NCBI GenBank assembly: GCA_036397065.1
Contig: DASWJP010000109.1
Coordinates: forward strand, 62,001 to 126,000
Source: JAJFGI01 sp036397065
GTDB lineage: Bacteria > Pseudomonadota > Alphaproteobacteria > Kiloniellales > J153
Direction: 5' to 3'
Length of the DNA stretch: 64,000 nt
Shown here: positions 24,965 to 33,727 of the stretch, in pieces
Position numbering within the stretch: position 1 is the first letter of the stretch
Layout: each line of letters begins with the position of its first letter
Translations under genes and position numbers: made by a program
The notes under the pieces: generated by a model
Databases searched by the model: none
Told to the model about the DNA's origin: nothing
What the model saw: the letters and a program-made list of their open reading frames with translations, nothing else

Positions 24965-26686
24965 TCAGCTCAACGGCCAGACCTCTGACAGGAACTTCCA
25001 GTTGATGAAGTAGTACAGGACGAAGGCCAGGAAGAAGACGCAGACCAGGACGATGGTTCCCGGCAGCTTCAATGTGCCTTCGCTGCCATAGGTCGACACC
25101 GCCCCGCCCGGAGCCACGATCGGATTGGCCTTGACCGCGGCCTCGTCGCGCACCTTGCCGAACAGGATCGAACCGACCACGACGACCACATACATCAGCC
25201 CGCCAAGCGCCGCCAATATCGCGCTGATACCGTTCAGTCCCATCATCAGGAACGCGGTTCCCGGATAATCGAAGGTAAAGATGGAATCGCTGAAGGTGAT
25301 GTCCCAATGCCGGCGCGAAACGCCCAGCGTCCCGGCGCCCATCATGAACAACGAGATGCCGGAAGCCCCGATGGCGAAGATATAAGGCTGCCACCGGGCC
25401 ACCCCGGGCAGGATCAACTCGCGGCGGAAGATCAGGGGGATCACCAGATAGGTGATGGCCATGAACGCCAGGGTCGTGCCCGTCACCACAGTCGCATGGA
25501 AGTGCCCGGGCACATAGAGCGTGTTATGCATCAACAAGTTGATTTGCTCGGTGCCGAGCACGACACCGGAAATGCCGCCCAGGAAGCCGAAGAGCACCAG
25601 GGACATGAACATGCCGGAGAACGCCGGATTGGCCCACGGCGCCTGGCGCAGCCAGCCGAAAATACCCTTGTTGAAACCGCGCCGCCGCTGCGCCGCCTCG
25701 ACCGCGCCGGGCAGGCTCATGCCGTGGATCATGCTGCCCAGAACGGCCAGATAGATGGCATAGCTGGTATTGAAGATCTTCCATTCGGAACTGATGCCCG
25801 GCTCGGCCAGCAAGTGATGGGCGCTGGCCAGTTGCAGGAACAGGATATAGAGCAGGAACGCCGAGCGGCTGACTTTCTCCGACAAGGGCTTGGCGCCGAG
25901 GACCAGGGCGGCGATGGCATACCAGACCGCGACTTGGGCCGAGACGTTGATCTGCTGCGACGAATGGCCCATGGCCCACCACACGATCTTGTACATCACC
26001 GTATCGATGTGGCTGATGTAGCCGACCGACCACAGGAAAGTCGGAATCAGAATGATGGCGCCGGAGGCGACGGTGAAGACCGCGATGATCGCCGCCGTGA
26101 TCGCTCCGAAGGTGACCAGCGGCACCGAACCCTCGTAGGTCTTTTCCTCTTTGGCGATGACCAGCGTGCCGAAAAAAACGATACAACCGACCAGAGCGCC
26201 GACCGCGAAGAGAATCAAACCGAGATAGAAATGCGGGGCCGCCTTCATCGGCACATAAGACGTAAACATGACACTGGATTCACCCTGCAGCACGGCGACA
26301 GTCGCCATGAGCGATCCGATGACCATGAGGATGAACCCGAACCAGGCGAACTTCGGCGTCGCCAGGCGGCAATTCAACAGGATTGCCGAGGCGAAATAGA
26401 GGATCGCCATCTCGAAAAAGATGATCCAGAACAAGAGCACCGCGGCGCCGTGCGCGGTCAAAGCGGTGTAGAACCACTCCGCCGGCAGCAAATGCACCGC
26501 TGGCCAGCGGGTCAAGGCCACCAGCAGGCCGAACAGCCCGCCAACCGCCAGGAACACGACGGCAACCACGGCGTTGGCCTTGATCAAGGTTTCGGCCTTG
26601 GCATACACGCGCAAGCCGGTATCGGGGCAAACCCGATATTTCTCCTCTGGCCACGCCAGAGCGCCTTCCAATGCGCCTACGCTCAT
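24965..26686 (-). CDS. Heme-copper oxidoreductase subunit I, B-family-like with atypical active site
   Basis: A 573-residue polytopic subunit with about 13-14 helices. Candidate metal ligands are all present: H79 and H397 for the low-spin heme, H395 for the high-spin heme (YVPGHFHATV), and H241, H290, H291 for CuB. The HHLLAEPG context resembles ba3/B-family oxidases. However, the HPxVY motif carrying the His-Tyr cross-link reads GHSSQQINV, so Gln245 sits at the Tyr position. The alternative C-family Tyr position (six before the HH pair) is Leu284. Loss of this Tyr is shared by nitric oxide reductases. It could therefore be an NO reductase of the recently described non-canonical families, or an atypical oxidase. 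It follows the CuA subunit by eight bases. Confidence 0.88.
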   Translation of the reverse strand: MSVGALEGALAWPEEKYRVCPDTGLRVYAKAETLIKANAVVAVVFLAVGGLFGLLVALTRWPAVHLLPAEWFYTALTAHGAAVLLFWIIFFEMAILYFASAILLNCRLATPKFAWFGFILMVIGSLMATVAVLQGESSVMFTSYVPMKAAPHFYLGLILFAVGALVGCIVFFGTLVIAKEEKTYEGSVPLVTFGAITAAIIAVFTVASGAIILIPTFLWSVGYISHIDTVMYKIVWWAMGHSSQQINVSAQVAVWYAIAALVLGAKPLSEKVSRSAFLLYILFLQLASAHHLLAEPGISSEWKIFNTSYAIYLAVLGSMIHGMSLPGAVEAAQRRRGFNKGIFGWLRQAPWANPAFSGMFMSLVLFGFLGGISGVVLGTEQINLLMHNTLYVPGHFHATVVTGTTLAFMAITYLVIPLIFRRELILPGVARWQPYIFAIGASGISLFMMGAGTLGVSRRHWDITFSDSIFTFDYPGTAFLMMGLNGISAILAALGGLMYVVVVVGSILFGKVRDEAAVKANPIVAPGGAVSTYGSEGTLKLPGTIVLVCVFFLAFVLYYFINWKFLSEVWPLS

Positions 26687-26694
26687 GATCGCCT

Positions 26695-27237
26695 CTACTG
26701 TTTGTCGACGACGCGGATTTTACCGACCATGGTGTGATGGCCGATACCGCAGAATTCATTGCACACGACAAAGAACTCGCCCGCTTCGTTGGGCGTGATG
26801 GTCAACACCAACTCATAGTTCGGGTGAACCTGGATGTTGATGTTGGTCGGTTGCAGGGAGAAGCCATGCTGCCAGTCCAGGGAGGACAGGTGCAGCCGAT
26901 AGCTCTGGTCCTTTTCAAATTCCAGAACAGGCCACCACTCCCATAGGCGGGCGATCAGGTAGACCTCGCTGCCCGGCGGCGGATGCACCACGGGTACGCC
27001 GGTATCGCCCTCCTCGCCGATCGTGTATTGATCGGCCATGGCCTCGGCCTTGGCCGCGAAGACATCGGGATCGATGCGATAAGCCTCGTTGGAGAGATTC
27101 TGCTGACCGGCGATGTGCCAATAGATCATCGCCGAGAACATCAATACGCCCCACAGGAACGCAATCGTGATCCAGATGATCTCCATGCGATGCAGGGGTT
27201 CGTTCCACCAGAGACCCTTGACAGGTTGTATTGCCAT
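26695..27237 (-). CDS. Heme-copper oxidoreductase subunit II (CuA domain)
   Basis: A 180-residue subunit with one N-terminal transmembrane helix (about residues 18-42) and a periplasmic cupredoxin domain. The binuclear CuA motif is intact: His in WQHGFSL, then CNEFCGIGHHTM with both Cys, His and Met. It accepts electrons from a soluble or membrane cytochrome c or copper protein. A single-helix subunit II is characteristic of B-family (ba3-type) enzymes. It lies 12 bases after the small subunit gene and eight before subunit I. Confidence 0.93.
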   Translation of the reverse strand: MAIQPVKGLWWNEPLHRMEIIWITIAFLWGVLMFSAMIYWHIAGQQNLSNEAYRIDPDVFAAKAEAMADQYTIGEEGDTGVPVVHPPPGSEVYLIARLWEWWPVLEFEKDQSYRLHLSSLDWQHGFSLQPTNINIQVHPNYELVLTITPNEAGEFFVVCNEFCGIGHHTMVGKIRVVDKQ

Positions 27238-27249
27238 GGTTTGCCCCTG

Positions 27250-27438
27250 TTATTTGGCGATGGGAATTTGGGTGACTTCCATGATCCCCCAGATCAGATA
27301 GAAGACCGTCGGCATCACCACGCCGAGGAAGAGCAGCAGAAATGGATTGTCGAGCAGACGCTGCATCATCGGCACGCGTACCGCCCTGCCGCCGCTCGCC
27401 GCTTGAGCTTCACCGGATTGCGCGTTTTCAGCCGCCAT
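27250..27438 (-). CDS. Small single-helix subunit of the heme-copper oxidoreductase
   Basis: A 62-residue protein with an Ala/Gly-rich cytoplasmic N-terminus and one transmembrane helix (about residues 33-55; LLLFLGVVMPTVFYLIWGIMEV). CGGAGGGGGGAC precedes the ATG at 27438; the frame can be extended upstream but without a better start. It is first gene of the operon and resembles in size and place the tiny subunit IIa of ba3-type oxidases. The role is inferred from position. Confidence 0.75.
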   Translation of the reverse strand: MAAENAQSGEAQAASGGRAVRVPMMQRLLDNPFLLLFLGVVMPTVFYLIWGIMEVTQIPIAK

Positions 27439-27542
27439 GAACGTCCCCCCTCCGTTGCGAAACAACCATGCCCCCTCGCCTGCGGACTTGGCCGCGGCAC
27501 ATGCATTCCGCACCAATCTCACGGACCCGGCCGGATCTGTCT

Positions 27543-27556
27543 TTGACCTAAATCAA
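27543..27556 (-). promoter_or_regulatory. FNR/FixK-type box upstream of the heme-copper operon
   Basis: TTGACCTAAATCAA matches TTGAT-N4-ATCAA at nine of ten defined bases and is centred about 112 bases before the small-subunit ATG at 27438. It indicates oxygen-responsive activation of the operon running to 20596. Confidence 0.75.
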
Positions 27557-27570
27557 TCGCCGGATCGGCC

Positions 27571-27753
27571 CTATTCGGGAGCAAATTGGCGGATCAGTGT
27601 GAAGGCAATGAGGGCAGAAGCCAACAGTATACCGAAAAAGATCACGGATCGCTGCTCGAATCGGCGGCCGGCAAAGGATTCCGCCTGGCGCAGGGCAAAA
27701 TCCGCGAAGAAGTACAAGGCGATGGCGACAAGGCCGAGCGTGATCAGTTCCAT
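27571..27753 (-). CDS. Small two-helix membrane protein
   Basis: A 60-residue hypothetical protein with two hydrophobic stretches (about residues 3-20 and 36-55; ITLGLVAIALYFFADF and VIFFGILLASALIAFTL) separated by a basic loop. The ATG at 27753 overlaps the upstream SCO stop, so it is translationally coupled to SCO. It lies just before the FNR box that drives the small-subunit operon. It may be an assembly factor, but there is no recognisable domain. Confidence 0.65.
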   Translation of the reverse strand: MELITLGLVAIALYFFADFALRQAESFAGRRFEQRSVIFFGILLASALIAFTLIRQFAPE

Positions 27754-28382
27754 TGAGACCCGAACGAGGTTTGCTGCGTCATCAGGCGCTCAAGGGCCTT
27801 GGCCATGGCCTCGGGCGTCGCATCGTGCTTCAGGTAGGTCAGCACCCGGCCATCCGGGCCGATCAGGTAGACAAAGGCACTGTGATCGACGGTGTAGGCA
27901 TCGCCGCCGCCGTCACCCTTGGCAACATAGACACGATAGTCCTGGGCCACCTGACGGATCTGTTCCGGGCTGCCGCTCAGGCCGATCATGCGCGAATCGA
28001 ACGAGGCCACGTACTGGGCCAACACCGCCGGGGTATCGCGGTCCGGATCCACGGTGACGAACAGGGGTTGCACGGCATCGGCCTTGGTGCCCAGAAGCGC
28101 CATCGCGGCGACGACGGTATTCAACGTGGTCGGGCAAACGTCGGGGCAAAACGTATAGCCGAACACCATCACTAGGTACTTGCCGCGATACGATTGGTCG
28201 GTGACCGGCTCGCCGAAATGGTTGACCAGCGAAAACGGGCCGCCCGGCGCCGCCGCATCAGTCGTGACCACCGGCAAGCCATCGACGGCCGCCTGTTCCC
28301 GCTCGCCTCTCAGCCACAACCATTCGCCAACGAGAATCGCGACGAACACGACGATAACCGCGGCAACCCGCCCATATCTCAT
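27744..28382 (-). CDS. SCO1/SenC-family copper chaperone
   Basis: A 212-residue protein anchored by one N-terminal helix (about residues 5-22) with a periplasmic thioredoxin-like domain. Copper ligands are visible in FGYTFCPDVCPTTL (CxxxC) and VDHSAFVYLIGPDG (His). I chose the ATG at 28382 because AAGGAAAA lies at good distance upstream. It likely delivers copper to CuA of the neighbouring subunit II. It is the first gene after an FNR-like box. Confidence 0.92.
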   Translation of the reverse strand: MRYGRVAAVIVVFVAILVGEWLWLRGEREQAAVDGLPVVTTDAAAPGGPFSLVNHFGEPVTDQSYRGKYLVMVFGYTFCPDVCPTTLNTVVAAMALLGTKADAVQPLFVTVDPDRDTPAVLAQYVASFDSRMIGLSGSPEQIRQVAQDYRVYVAKGDGGGDAYTVDHSAFVYLIGPDGRVLTYLKHDATPEAMAKALERLMTQQTSFGSQWN

Positions 28383-28446
28383 CGACGTTTTCCTTATGGA
28401 CCATCGGCACTGGCGCGATGATACGACGGACCGGCCGGAATGGGTA

Positions 28447-28460
28447 TTGACATCGATCAA
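28447..28460. promoter_or_regulatory. FNR/FixK-type box between SCO and DUF2189 genes
   Basis: TTGACATCGATCAA matches the FNR consensus at nine of ten defined bases. It is about 71 bases upstream of the SCO start and about 119 upstream of the divergent DUF2189 start, so it may serve either or both. Confidence 0.75.
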
Positions 28461-28572
28461 GTGAGGTTTGCCCGGCACCGTGGTATGCTATGAATTCAGG
28501 GACAGGGTGACGGTGGGATCGGCCTCGTTTCCGTTCCGCCAAGGCAAGTCATCGCGAAGGACTCCACGGGAC

Positions 28573-29343
28573 ATGGCGCACATCGATACCGCTGCCGGGC
28601 CTCCGATCCGGCGAATCACCTTGGAACAACCTTGGTCGTGGCTGGCCGCCGGCTGGCGCGACATGTGGCAAGCGCCGCACATCAGTCTGTCTTATGGCGG
28701 GGCCTTTACGGTCATCAGCCTGGCCCTGACGGCGGGCCTGTTCGCCACCGGCTTCGAATATCTGCTGCCGCCGCTGGCGGCCGGGTTCATGTTCCTCGGG
28801 CCTTTGCTCGCGGTCGGCCTCTACGAAACCAGCCGCCGGCTGCAGGCGGGCGAGCCGGTGAGCCTGCGCCACGCCCTCTTCGTCACCACCCGGGCCCCGG
28901 CGCAACTGGCCTTCGTGGGCATTCTGCTGGCCCTGTTCCTGCTCGCCTGGATGCGTATCGCCACCCTGCTGTTCGCCCTATTCATCGGCACCCAGGCGAT
29001 GCCGCCGCTGGCCGAGATCCTGCCGTGGCTGTTCTTTACCCGGGATGGTTTGGGATTGTTGATCGTTGGCGGCGCCGTCGGTGCAGTCCTGGCTGTCACT
29101 GCCTTCGCCATCAGCGTGGTCTCGGTGCCCATGCTGATGGTCCGCGACATCGATGCGGTGACCGCCATGATCCTGAGTGTGCGCACAGCACGGCGCAATG
29201 CCGTGGTCCTGGCCCTGTGGGCCTGGTTGATCGCGATCCTGACCGGGGTCGGCCTGGCGACCCTGTTTATCGGTTTGACCCTGATCTTCCCTCTGGTCGG
29301 TCATGCAAGCTGGCATGCCTATCGGGATCTGAGCGGGGAGTAG
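28573..29343 (+). CDS. DUF2189 family integral membrane protein
   Basis: A 256-residue inner-membrane protein with about six hydrophobic helices. The segment WLAAGWRDMWQAPHISLSYG near residues 17-36 followed by helix-rich sequence, and the C-terminal VGHASWHAYRDL, are typical of DUF2189. The function is unknown; the family is often next to cytochrome oxidase genes, as here. It is divergent from the SCO operon across an FNR box, and its last 77 bases overlap the 3' end of the convergent ccoS gene. Confidence 0.85.
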   Translation: MAHIDTAAGPPIRRITLEQPWSWLAAGWRDMWQAPHISLSYGGAFTVISLALTAGLFATGFEYLLPPLAAGFMFLGPLLAVGLYETSRRLQAGEPVSLRHALFVTTRAPAQLAFVGILLALFLLAWMRIATLLFALFIGTQAMPPLAEILPWLFFTRDGLGLLIVGGAVGAVLAVTAFAISVVSVPMLMVRDIDAVTAMILSVRTARRNAVVLALWAWLIAILTGVGLATLFIGLTLIFPLVGHASWHAYRDLSGE

Positions 29344-29491
29344 GCGGCGCCTCGTCATCGTCGAACAGGATGCGGTGGGCGGCGCCATCCAAATCCTCGA
29401 ACTGGCCCGACTTCAATGCCCAGAGAAATGCCGCCAGACCGAGAAGCCCCAGGAACAGGGCCACCGGGATCAGGTAAGCCAGCGCGCTCAT
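29267..29491 (-). CDS. ccoS: cbb3-type cytochrome oxidase assembly protein CcoS
   Basis: A 74-residue single-helix protein needed for cofactor insertion into cbb3 oxidase. It has the CcoS pattern: an N-terminal helix (ALAYLIPVALFLGLLGLAAF), WALKSGQFEDLDG, then RILFDDD. The C-terminal tail (about 25 residues, charged) is longer than usual. The ATG at 29491 overlaps the ccoI stop (ATGA). Its 3' end lies inside the convergent DUF2189 gene. Confidence 0.93.
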   Translation of the reverse strand: MSALAYLIPVALFLGLLGLAAFLWALKSGQFEDLDGAAHRILFDDDEAPPTPRSDPDRHASLHDRPEGRSGSNR

Positions 29492-31710
29492 GGCCACTCG
29501 CCCCGGCGCAACAGGTTCAGCCGCAGGGCATTCAAGGTCACCGCGATGGACGAGGCGGACATGGCCGCGGCAGCGATCAACGGCGTGACATGGCCGGCCA
29601 CCGCCAGGGGCACGGCGATGGCGTTATAGCCGAACGCCAGGGCGAAGTTTTGCAGCACCAGGCGGCGGGCCAGGCGGGCGACGCGGATCGCCTCGGCCAA
29701 AGGCGCCAGGCCGTCGCCCTGCAAGATCACATCCGCCGCCGTCTGGCTGATATCCGCCGCCTCGGCGGGCGACGCCGACACGTGGGCGGCGGCCAGGGCC
29801 GGCGCGTCGTTCAAGCCATCGCCGACCATCAGCACCCGTTGGCCCGCCCGCGCCATGTCGGCCAGGCGGGCGGTCTTCTCGGCCGGCCGGCACTCGGCCT
29901 GCCAATCGGCAATACCCAGGCCCTCGGCCAGGGCACGCACCGCAGCGGGCCGGTCGCCGGAGAGTAACATGAGGGAAAATCCCTGCCGGCGCAGCCAGCC
30001 GATCAAGGCGCCCGCATCGGTCCGCGGGGCATCGCGGAAGGCGAAGCGCACCGGCGCGCGGCCTTCGACGGCCAGCCACATCTCCATCTCCGAAGCCGCC
30101 GCCCCGGTGTCGGCCACGCCGCACCAGGACCTGTGGCCCAGGCGCACCGGGCGCCCGCCGGCCGCGGCCTCCAGGCCCATCCCCGGTTCCTCGCGCACGT
30201 CCGGCGCCGCTGCCACGGGTCCGGCCGCCCGGCACAAGGCCCGCGCCAGCGGGTGCCGGCTGACGCACGCCAGGGACGCGGCCAGGCGCAGATCATCGAG
30301 CGAAACATCGCCGCCGTTCACCAGTTCCGGCCGGCCCAGGGTCAAGGTTCCGGTCTTGTCGAACACCACCGCGTCCACCTGGGCCAGACGCTCCAGCCCG
30401 TCCGCCGATTTCACCAGCACACCCCGGCGCAACAGGCGGGCAACGGCGGTCACCTGCACCGCCGGCACGGCCAGACCCAAGGCGCACGGACAGGTGATGA
30501 TCAGCACCGCCACGGCGGTCATCAGGGCGCTTTGCCACGGGGCGCCGGCAATCAGCAGCCAGCCGAGGAAGGTGGCCGCTGCCAGTCCGTGAACGGTCGG
30601 CGCATAGATCCGCGCCGCCCGGTCGGCCAAGCGCACATAGCGGGCCCGGCCTTGTTCCGCCGCCGTCATCAGGCGCCCGATTTCGGCCAGCAGGGTGCCC
30701 TCGCCGGTGGCGGTCACCTGGATCTCCAGGGGCGCGCCCAGATTGACGGTGCCGGCGAAGACCTCGTCGCCAAGGCCGACGAGGCGCGGCAGGCTTTCGC
30801 CGGTGACCAGGCTGGTATCGATGTCGCTGCGCCCGGCGACGATGCGGCCATCGGCGGGAATGCGTTCGCCGGCTGCTACGGCGACCCGGGCACCGGTCGC
30901 CAGCGAAGCAGTGGCGACCGAGCGGCGGCGCCCATCCGCCTCGATCAAGGTCGCCGACCGGGCCCGTAAGGCCAGCAGGTTCTCGGCCGCCGAGCGCACC
31001 CGGCCGCGCACGCCCAGATCCAGGGTGCGGCCAATCAGCAGGAAGAACAGCAGCATCACCGCGGCGTCGAAATAGACCAGCGGTCCGCCGCGCACGGTTT
31101 CGAACAGGCTCATGGCGGTGGTCAGCAGAACGGCCAACGAAATCGGCACGTCCATGTTCAACCGGCCGCCCCGGAGCGCCGTCACCGCTGAGGCAAAGAA
31201 CGGCCGGCCGGCATAGGCCACGGCCGGCAGGGCGATCAGGGCCGAGACCCAGTGCAGCAGGCTGCGCGTCGCCGCGCCCATGTCGGCGGCCAGGCCGCTC
31301 CACACCGAAACCGACAGCAGCATCACATTGCCGGCGGCAAACCCGGCCACCGCCAAGGCGCGCAACAAGGCGCGGCGCTCGGTTTCGCCCGCCGCGGCGA
31401 TCGCGTCCGCATCGAAGGGGGCCAAGCGGTAGCCCAGGGCCAGCACCGGCGCCAGCAGGTCCGCGGCCGGCGCCTCGCCCCGCCAGCGCAGGCGCAACCG
31501 GCGGCTGGTCAAGTTGACGCGTGCTTCCAGAACGCCGGGTTGCCCGCGCAAGGCGCCCTCGATGCGCGGAATGCAGCCGGGGCAGTGCAGGTTCTCGACT
31601 GCCAGATTCAGCTCGGCGGCGCCATCGGCGCCGGTGCGCACGTAGAGGCTGGGATCGGCCATGGCCGCCGTGTCCGCGGTCAGCGTATCCGCGTCCGTTA
31701 CGGCAACCAT
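29488..31710 (-). CDS. ccoI: Copper-exporting P-type ATPase CcoI (cbb3 assembly)
   Basis: A 740-residue P1B-type ATPase supplying copper for CcoN maturation. There is an N-terminal heavy-metal domain with HCPGC near residue 43, then eight membrane helices, the transport motif CPCALG, the phosphorylation site DKTGTLT, SRHPLARAL and the hinge GDGLNDAPALA. The start is the ATG at 31710 with GGAGGATCG upstream, overlapping ccoH by 13 bases. The place between ccoH and ccoS identifies it as CcoI/FixI rather than a general CopA. Confidence 0.94.
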   Translation of the reverse strand: MVAVTDADTLTADTAAMADPSLYVRTGADGAAELNLAVENLHCPGCIPRIEGALRGQPGVLEARVNLTSRRLRLRWRGEAPAADLLAPVLALGYRLAPFDADAIAAAGETERRALLRALAVAGFAAGNVMLLSVSVWSGLAADMGAATRSLLHWVSALIALPAVAYAGRPFFASAVTALRGGRLNMDVPISLAVLLTTAMSLFETVRGGPLVYFDAAVMLLFFLLIGRTLDLGVRGRVRSAAENLLALRARSATLIEADGRRRSVATASLATGARVAVAAGERIPADGRIVAGRSDIDTSLVTGESLPRLVGLGDEVFAGTVNLGAPLEIQVTATGEGTLLAEIGRLMTAAEQGRARYVRLADRAARIYAPTVHGLAAATFLGWLLIAGAPWQSALMTAVAVLIITCPCALGLAVPAVQVTAVARLLRRGVLVKSADGLERLAQVDAVVFDKTGTLTLGRPELVNGGDVSLDDLRLAASLACVSRHPLARALCRAAGPVAAAPDVREEPGMGLEAAAGGRPVRLGHRSWCGVADTGAAASEMEMWLAVEGRAPVRFAFRDAPRTDAGALIGWLRRQGFSLMLLSGDRPAAVRALAEGLGIADWQAECRPAEKTARLADMARAGQRVLMVGDGLNDAPALAAAHVSASPAEAADISQTAADVILQGDGLAPLAEAIRVARLARRLVLQNFALAFGYNAIAVPLAVAGHVTPLIAAAAMSASSIAVTLNALRLNLLRRGEWP

Positions 31711-32192
31711 AGGCGATCCTCCAGAACGAAGATCGCGCCGTCCGGCGAGGTGGCGCGCAAACGCACGTCCCACTGGCCGGCGGCGAGTTGATCCACATCG
31801 GCACCGTATCGGCCCGGACCGTCCCGGACGAGATCAATGGCCCGATCGAGATCGTCGCGCACCGGCCGGCGCAGATCACCGGAGACCGCCAAGCCTTCCA
31901 CCGGCGCCCCGCTGCGGTCGGTGAAGGCGACGGTGAGGCGGGCCCCGCCGCCGGCCATCGGCTCAAGCACCGCCTTGGCCTGCCAATTCAAGGCCCGCTG
32001 CGCCTCGGCCCCGGCCAAAGTCTGGTTGTAGGCCAGGCCGCGCTGGTAGGCATCCTCGGTGCTCAGGCCGCTCCAACTCCACATGGCCAGGGCGATGTAG
32101 ATCCCGTTCACGGCGATCACAAAGGCAAAGAAGGCAAGCACGGCGATCAACACGTGCTTCCCTTTCAAGGTGCGTATACCGGATCTGTTCAT
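31698..32192 (-). CDS. ccoH: FixH/CcoH family cbb3 assembly protein
   Basis: A 164-residue protein with one N-terminal transmembrane helix (about residues 13-37) and a periplasmic beta domain. GLSTEDAYQRGLAYNQTL is the characteristic FixH segment following the helix. It is required for stable assembly of cbb3 oxidase. It overlaps ccoG by four bases (ATGA) and ccoI by 13. Confidence 0.92.
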   Translation of the reverse strand: MNRSGIRTLKGKHVLIAVLAFFAFVIAVNGIYIALAMWSWSGLSTEDAYQRGLAYNQTLAGAEAQRALNWQAKAVLEPMAGGGARLTVAFTDRSGAPVEGLAVSGDLRRPVRDDLDRAIDLVRDGPGRYGADVDQLAAGQWDVRLRATSPDGAIFVLEDRLWLP

Positions 32193-33688
32193 TTGCTTGG
32201 CCCGCGAAAAACGCTGTCATAGACGGCCTGATCGCCGCTGGCCGTATCGCTGACGACGAAGGTGACCTGGGCCGACTCGCCGCGCACGTCCGCCGCCGGG
32301 ACGGTCAGGAACACCCGGAAGCTGGCCAGTCGGTCCGGCCCTACAGTGACCGTCGCGGTCTCGTCGGCGGCGGCCAGTATGCTCAATTGGGCCGGCACGG
32401 ATCCGGAGACCGTCAGCCTGAAATCCCGCCCCTGATGCCGCTTGTTGATGATCTTGATCGTATACCCGTTGCGCACGCTGCCGTCGGACAAGGTAACGAA
32501 CAGGGGATTGCGGTCGCGCAAGACGCTCAGCTCGACCGAGCCCCGGCTGCTGAAGGCGGCCAGCATGACCGCGCCGACCACGGCGATGAGCACCGCATAG
32601 ACCACCGGCCGCAGCCGCGCCAGCCGGAAGCGGGGCGGCTGCCCTGTGGTGCGCCGCTGCAGGTTGGTCAGGGTGTCGTACGCAATCAAGCCGCGCGGCC
32701 GCCCGACCCGATCCATGACCCCGTTGCAAGCATCGATGCACAAGGCACAGGTGATGCATTCGAGCTGTTGTCCGTCGCGGATGTCGATGCCCATGGGACA
32801 GACCGCGACGCATTGATTGCAGTCGACGCAATCGCCGCGTCCCTCCCAGCTGTCGCCCTTGCGGTGCGCGCCGCGCGGCTCGCCGCGAAACTCCCGATAG
32901 GTGACGACCAGGGATTCGTCATCCAGCATGGCCGCCTGGATGCGCGGCCACGGGCACATGTAGGTACACACCTGTTCGCGCGCATGACCGCCCAGCATGT
33001 AGGTGGTGAAGGTCAGCCCGCCGATCGCCATGTAGGCAATCGCCGGCGCCTGAAACCGGACCAGATCGGCCAGCAGGCCGGGCGCATCGGCGAAATAGAA
33101 CACCCAGGCACCGCCGGTGAGCACGGCTATCACCAGCCAGGCCGCATGCTTGACAGCCTTGCGCGCGATCTTTCCCACCGTCCAGGGCATGGCGTCGCCG
33201 CGAATGCGCGCCGCCCGGTCGCCTTCCAGCAGCCGCTCGACGGCGATGAACAAATCCGTCCACACCGTCTGCGGGCACATATAGCCGCACCAGACGCGGC
33301 CGAACAGAGACGTGGCGAGAAACAGCGCCAGGGCGGCGATGATCAGCAGGCCGGTCAGGTAGTAGACCTCCTGCGGCCAGATCTCGATGAAGAAGAAGTA
33401 GAAACGCCGCGCCGGAAAATCGATCAATACCGCCTGATCCGGCGCGTTCGGCCCCCGGTCCCAGCGGATCCACGGGGTCAGATAATAGATGGCCAGAGTC
33501 ACGGCCATGATCGCCCACTTCAGGCGGCGAAAGACGCCGTGCGCAGCCTTGGGATGAATCCGCAGCCGCTTGGCATAGAGCGAGCGCGCCGCCGATTTGT
33601 TGACCGGCTCGGCGGTTGAACGCTCCACCCCCGCCGCCGCTGCGGCGCGGTTCATCGACGCGCCGGTGATGTCCGCCATCGTATCCAT
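32189..33688 (-). CDS. ccoG: cbb3 oxidase accessory protein CcoG (FixG, ferredoxin-like)
   Basis: A 499-residue polytopic iron-sulfur protein, a Cu(II) reductase acting in cbb3 biogenesis. About five helices are followed by CGYMCPQTVWTD, the segment VCTYMCPWPRIQ and two [4Fe-4S] motifs, CVDCNQCVAVCP and CITCALCIDACN. A C-terminal helix and an Ig-like periplasmic domain complete the FixG architecture. It lies 39 bases after ccoP. The start could be 33688 or the second Met at 33679. Confidence 0.94.
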   Translation of the reverse strand: MDTMADITGASMNRAAAAAGVERSTAEPVNKSAARSLYAKRLRIHPKAAHGVFRRLKWAIMAVTLAIYYLTPWIRWDRGPNAPDQAVLIDFPARRFYFFFIEIWPQEVYYLTGLLIIAALALFLATSLFGRVWCGYMCPQTVWTDLFIAVERLLEGDRAARIRGDAMPWTVGKIARKAVKHAAWLVIAVLTGGAWVFYFADAPGLLADLVRFQAPAIAYMAIGGLTFTTYMLGGHAREQVCTYMCPWPRIQAAMLDDESLVVTYREFRGEPRGAHRKGDSWEGRGDCVDCNQCVAVCPMGIDIRDGQQLECITCALCIDACNGVMDRVGRPRGLIAYDTLTNLQRRTTGQPPRFRLARLRPVVYAVLIAVVGAVMLAAFSSRGSVELSVLRDRNPLFVTLSDGSVRNGYTIKIINKRHQGRDFRLTVSGSVPAQLSILAAADETATVTVGPDRLASFRVFLTVPAADVRGESAQVTFVVSDTASGDQAVYDSVFRGPSK

Positions 33689-33727
33689 CTGGTGCTACCC
33701 GATCCGGCCTACGAAGGCCGGTGCTGG

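Noticed and set aside
24965..26686. Sequencing error explaining the missing active-site Tyr
   Set aside because: The frame is uninterrupted across the region and the flanking residues (WWAMGH before, helix after) align well; three consecutive codons differ, not a single base.
25307..26737. Long open frame on the plus strand opposite subunit I
   Set aside because: It is a shadow of the membrane protein, showing His/Gln/Asp-rich low-information sequence and no ribosome-binding site.
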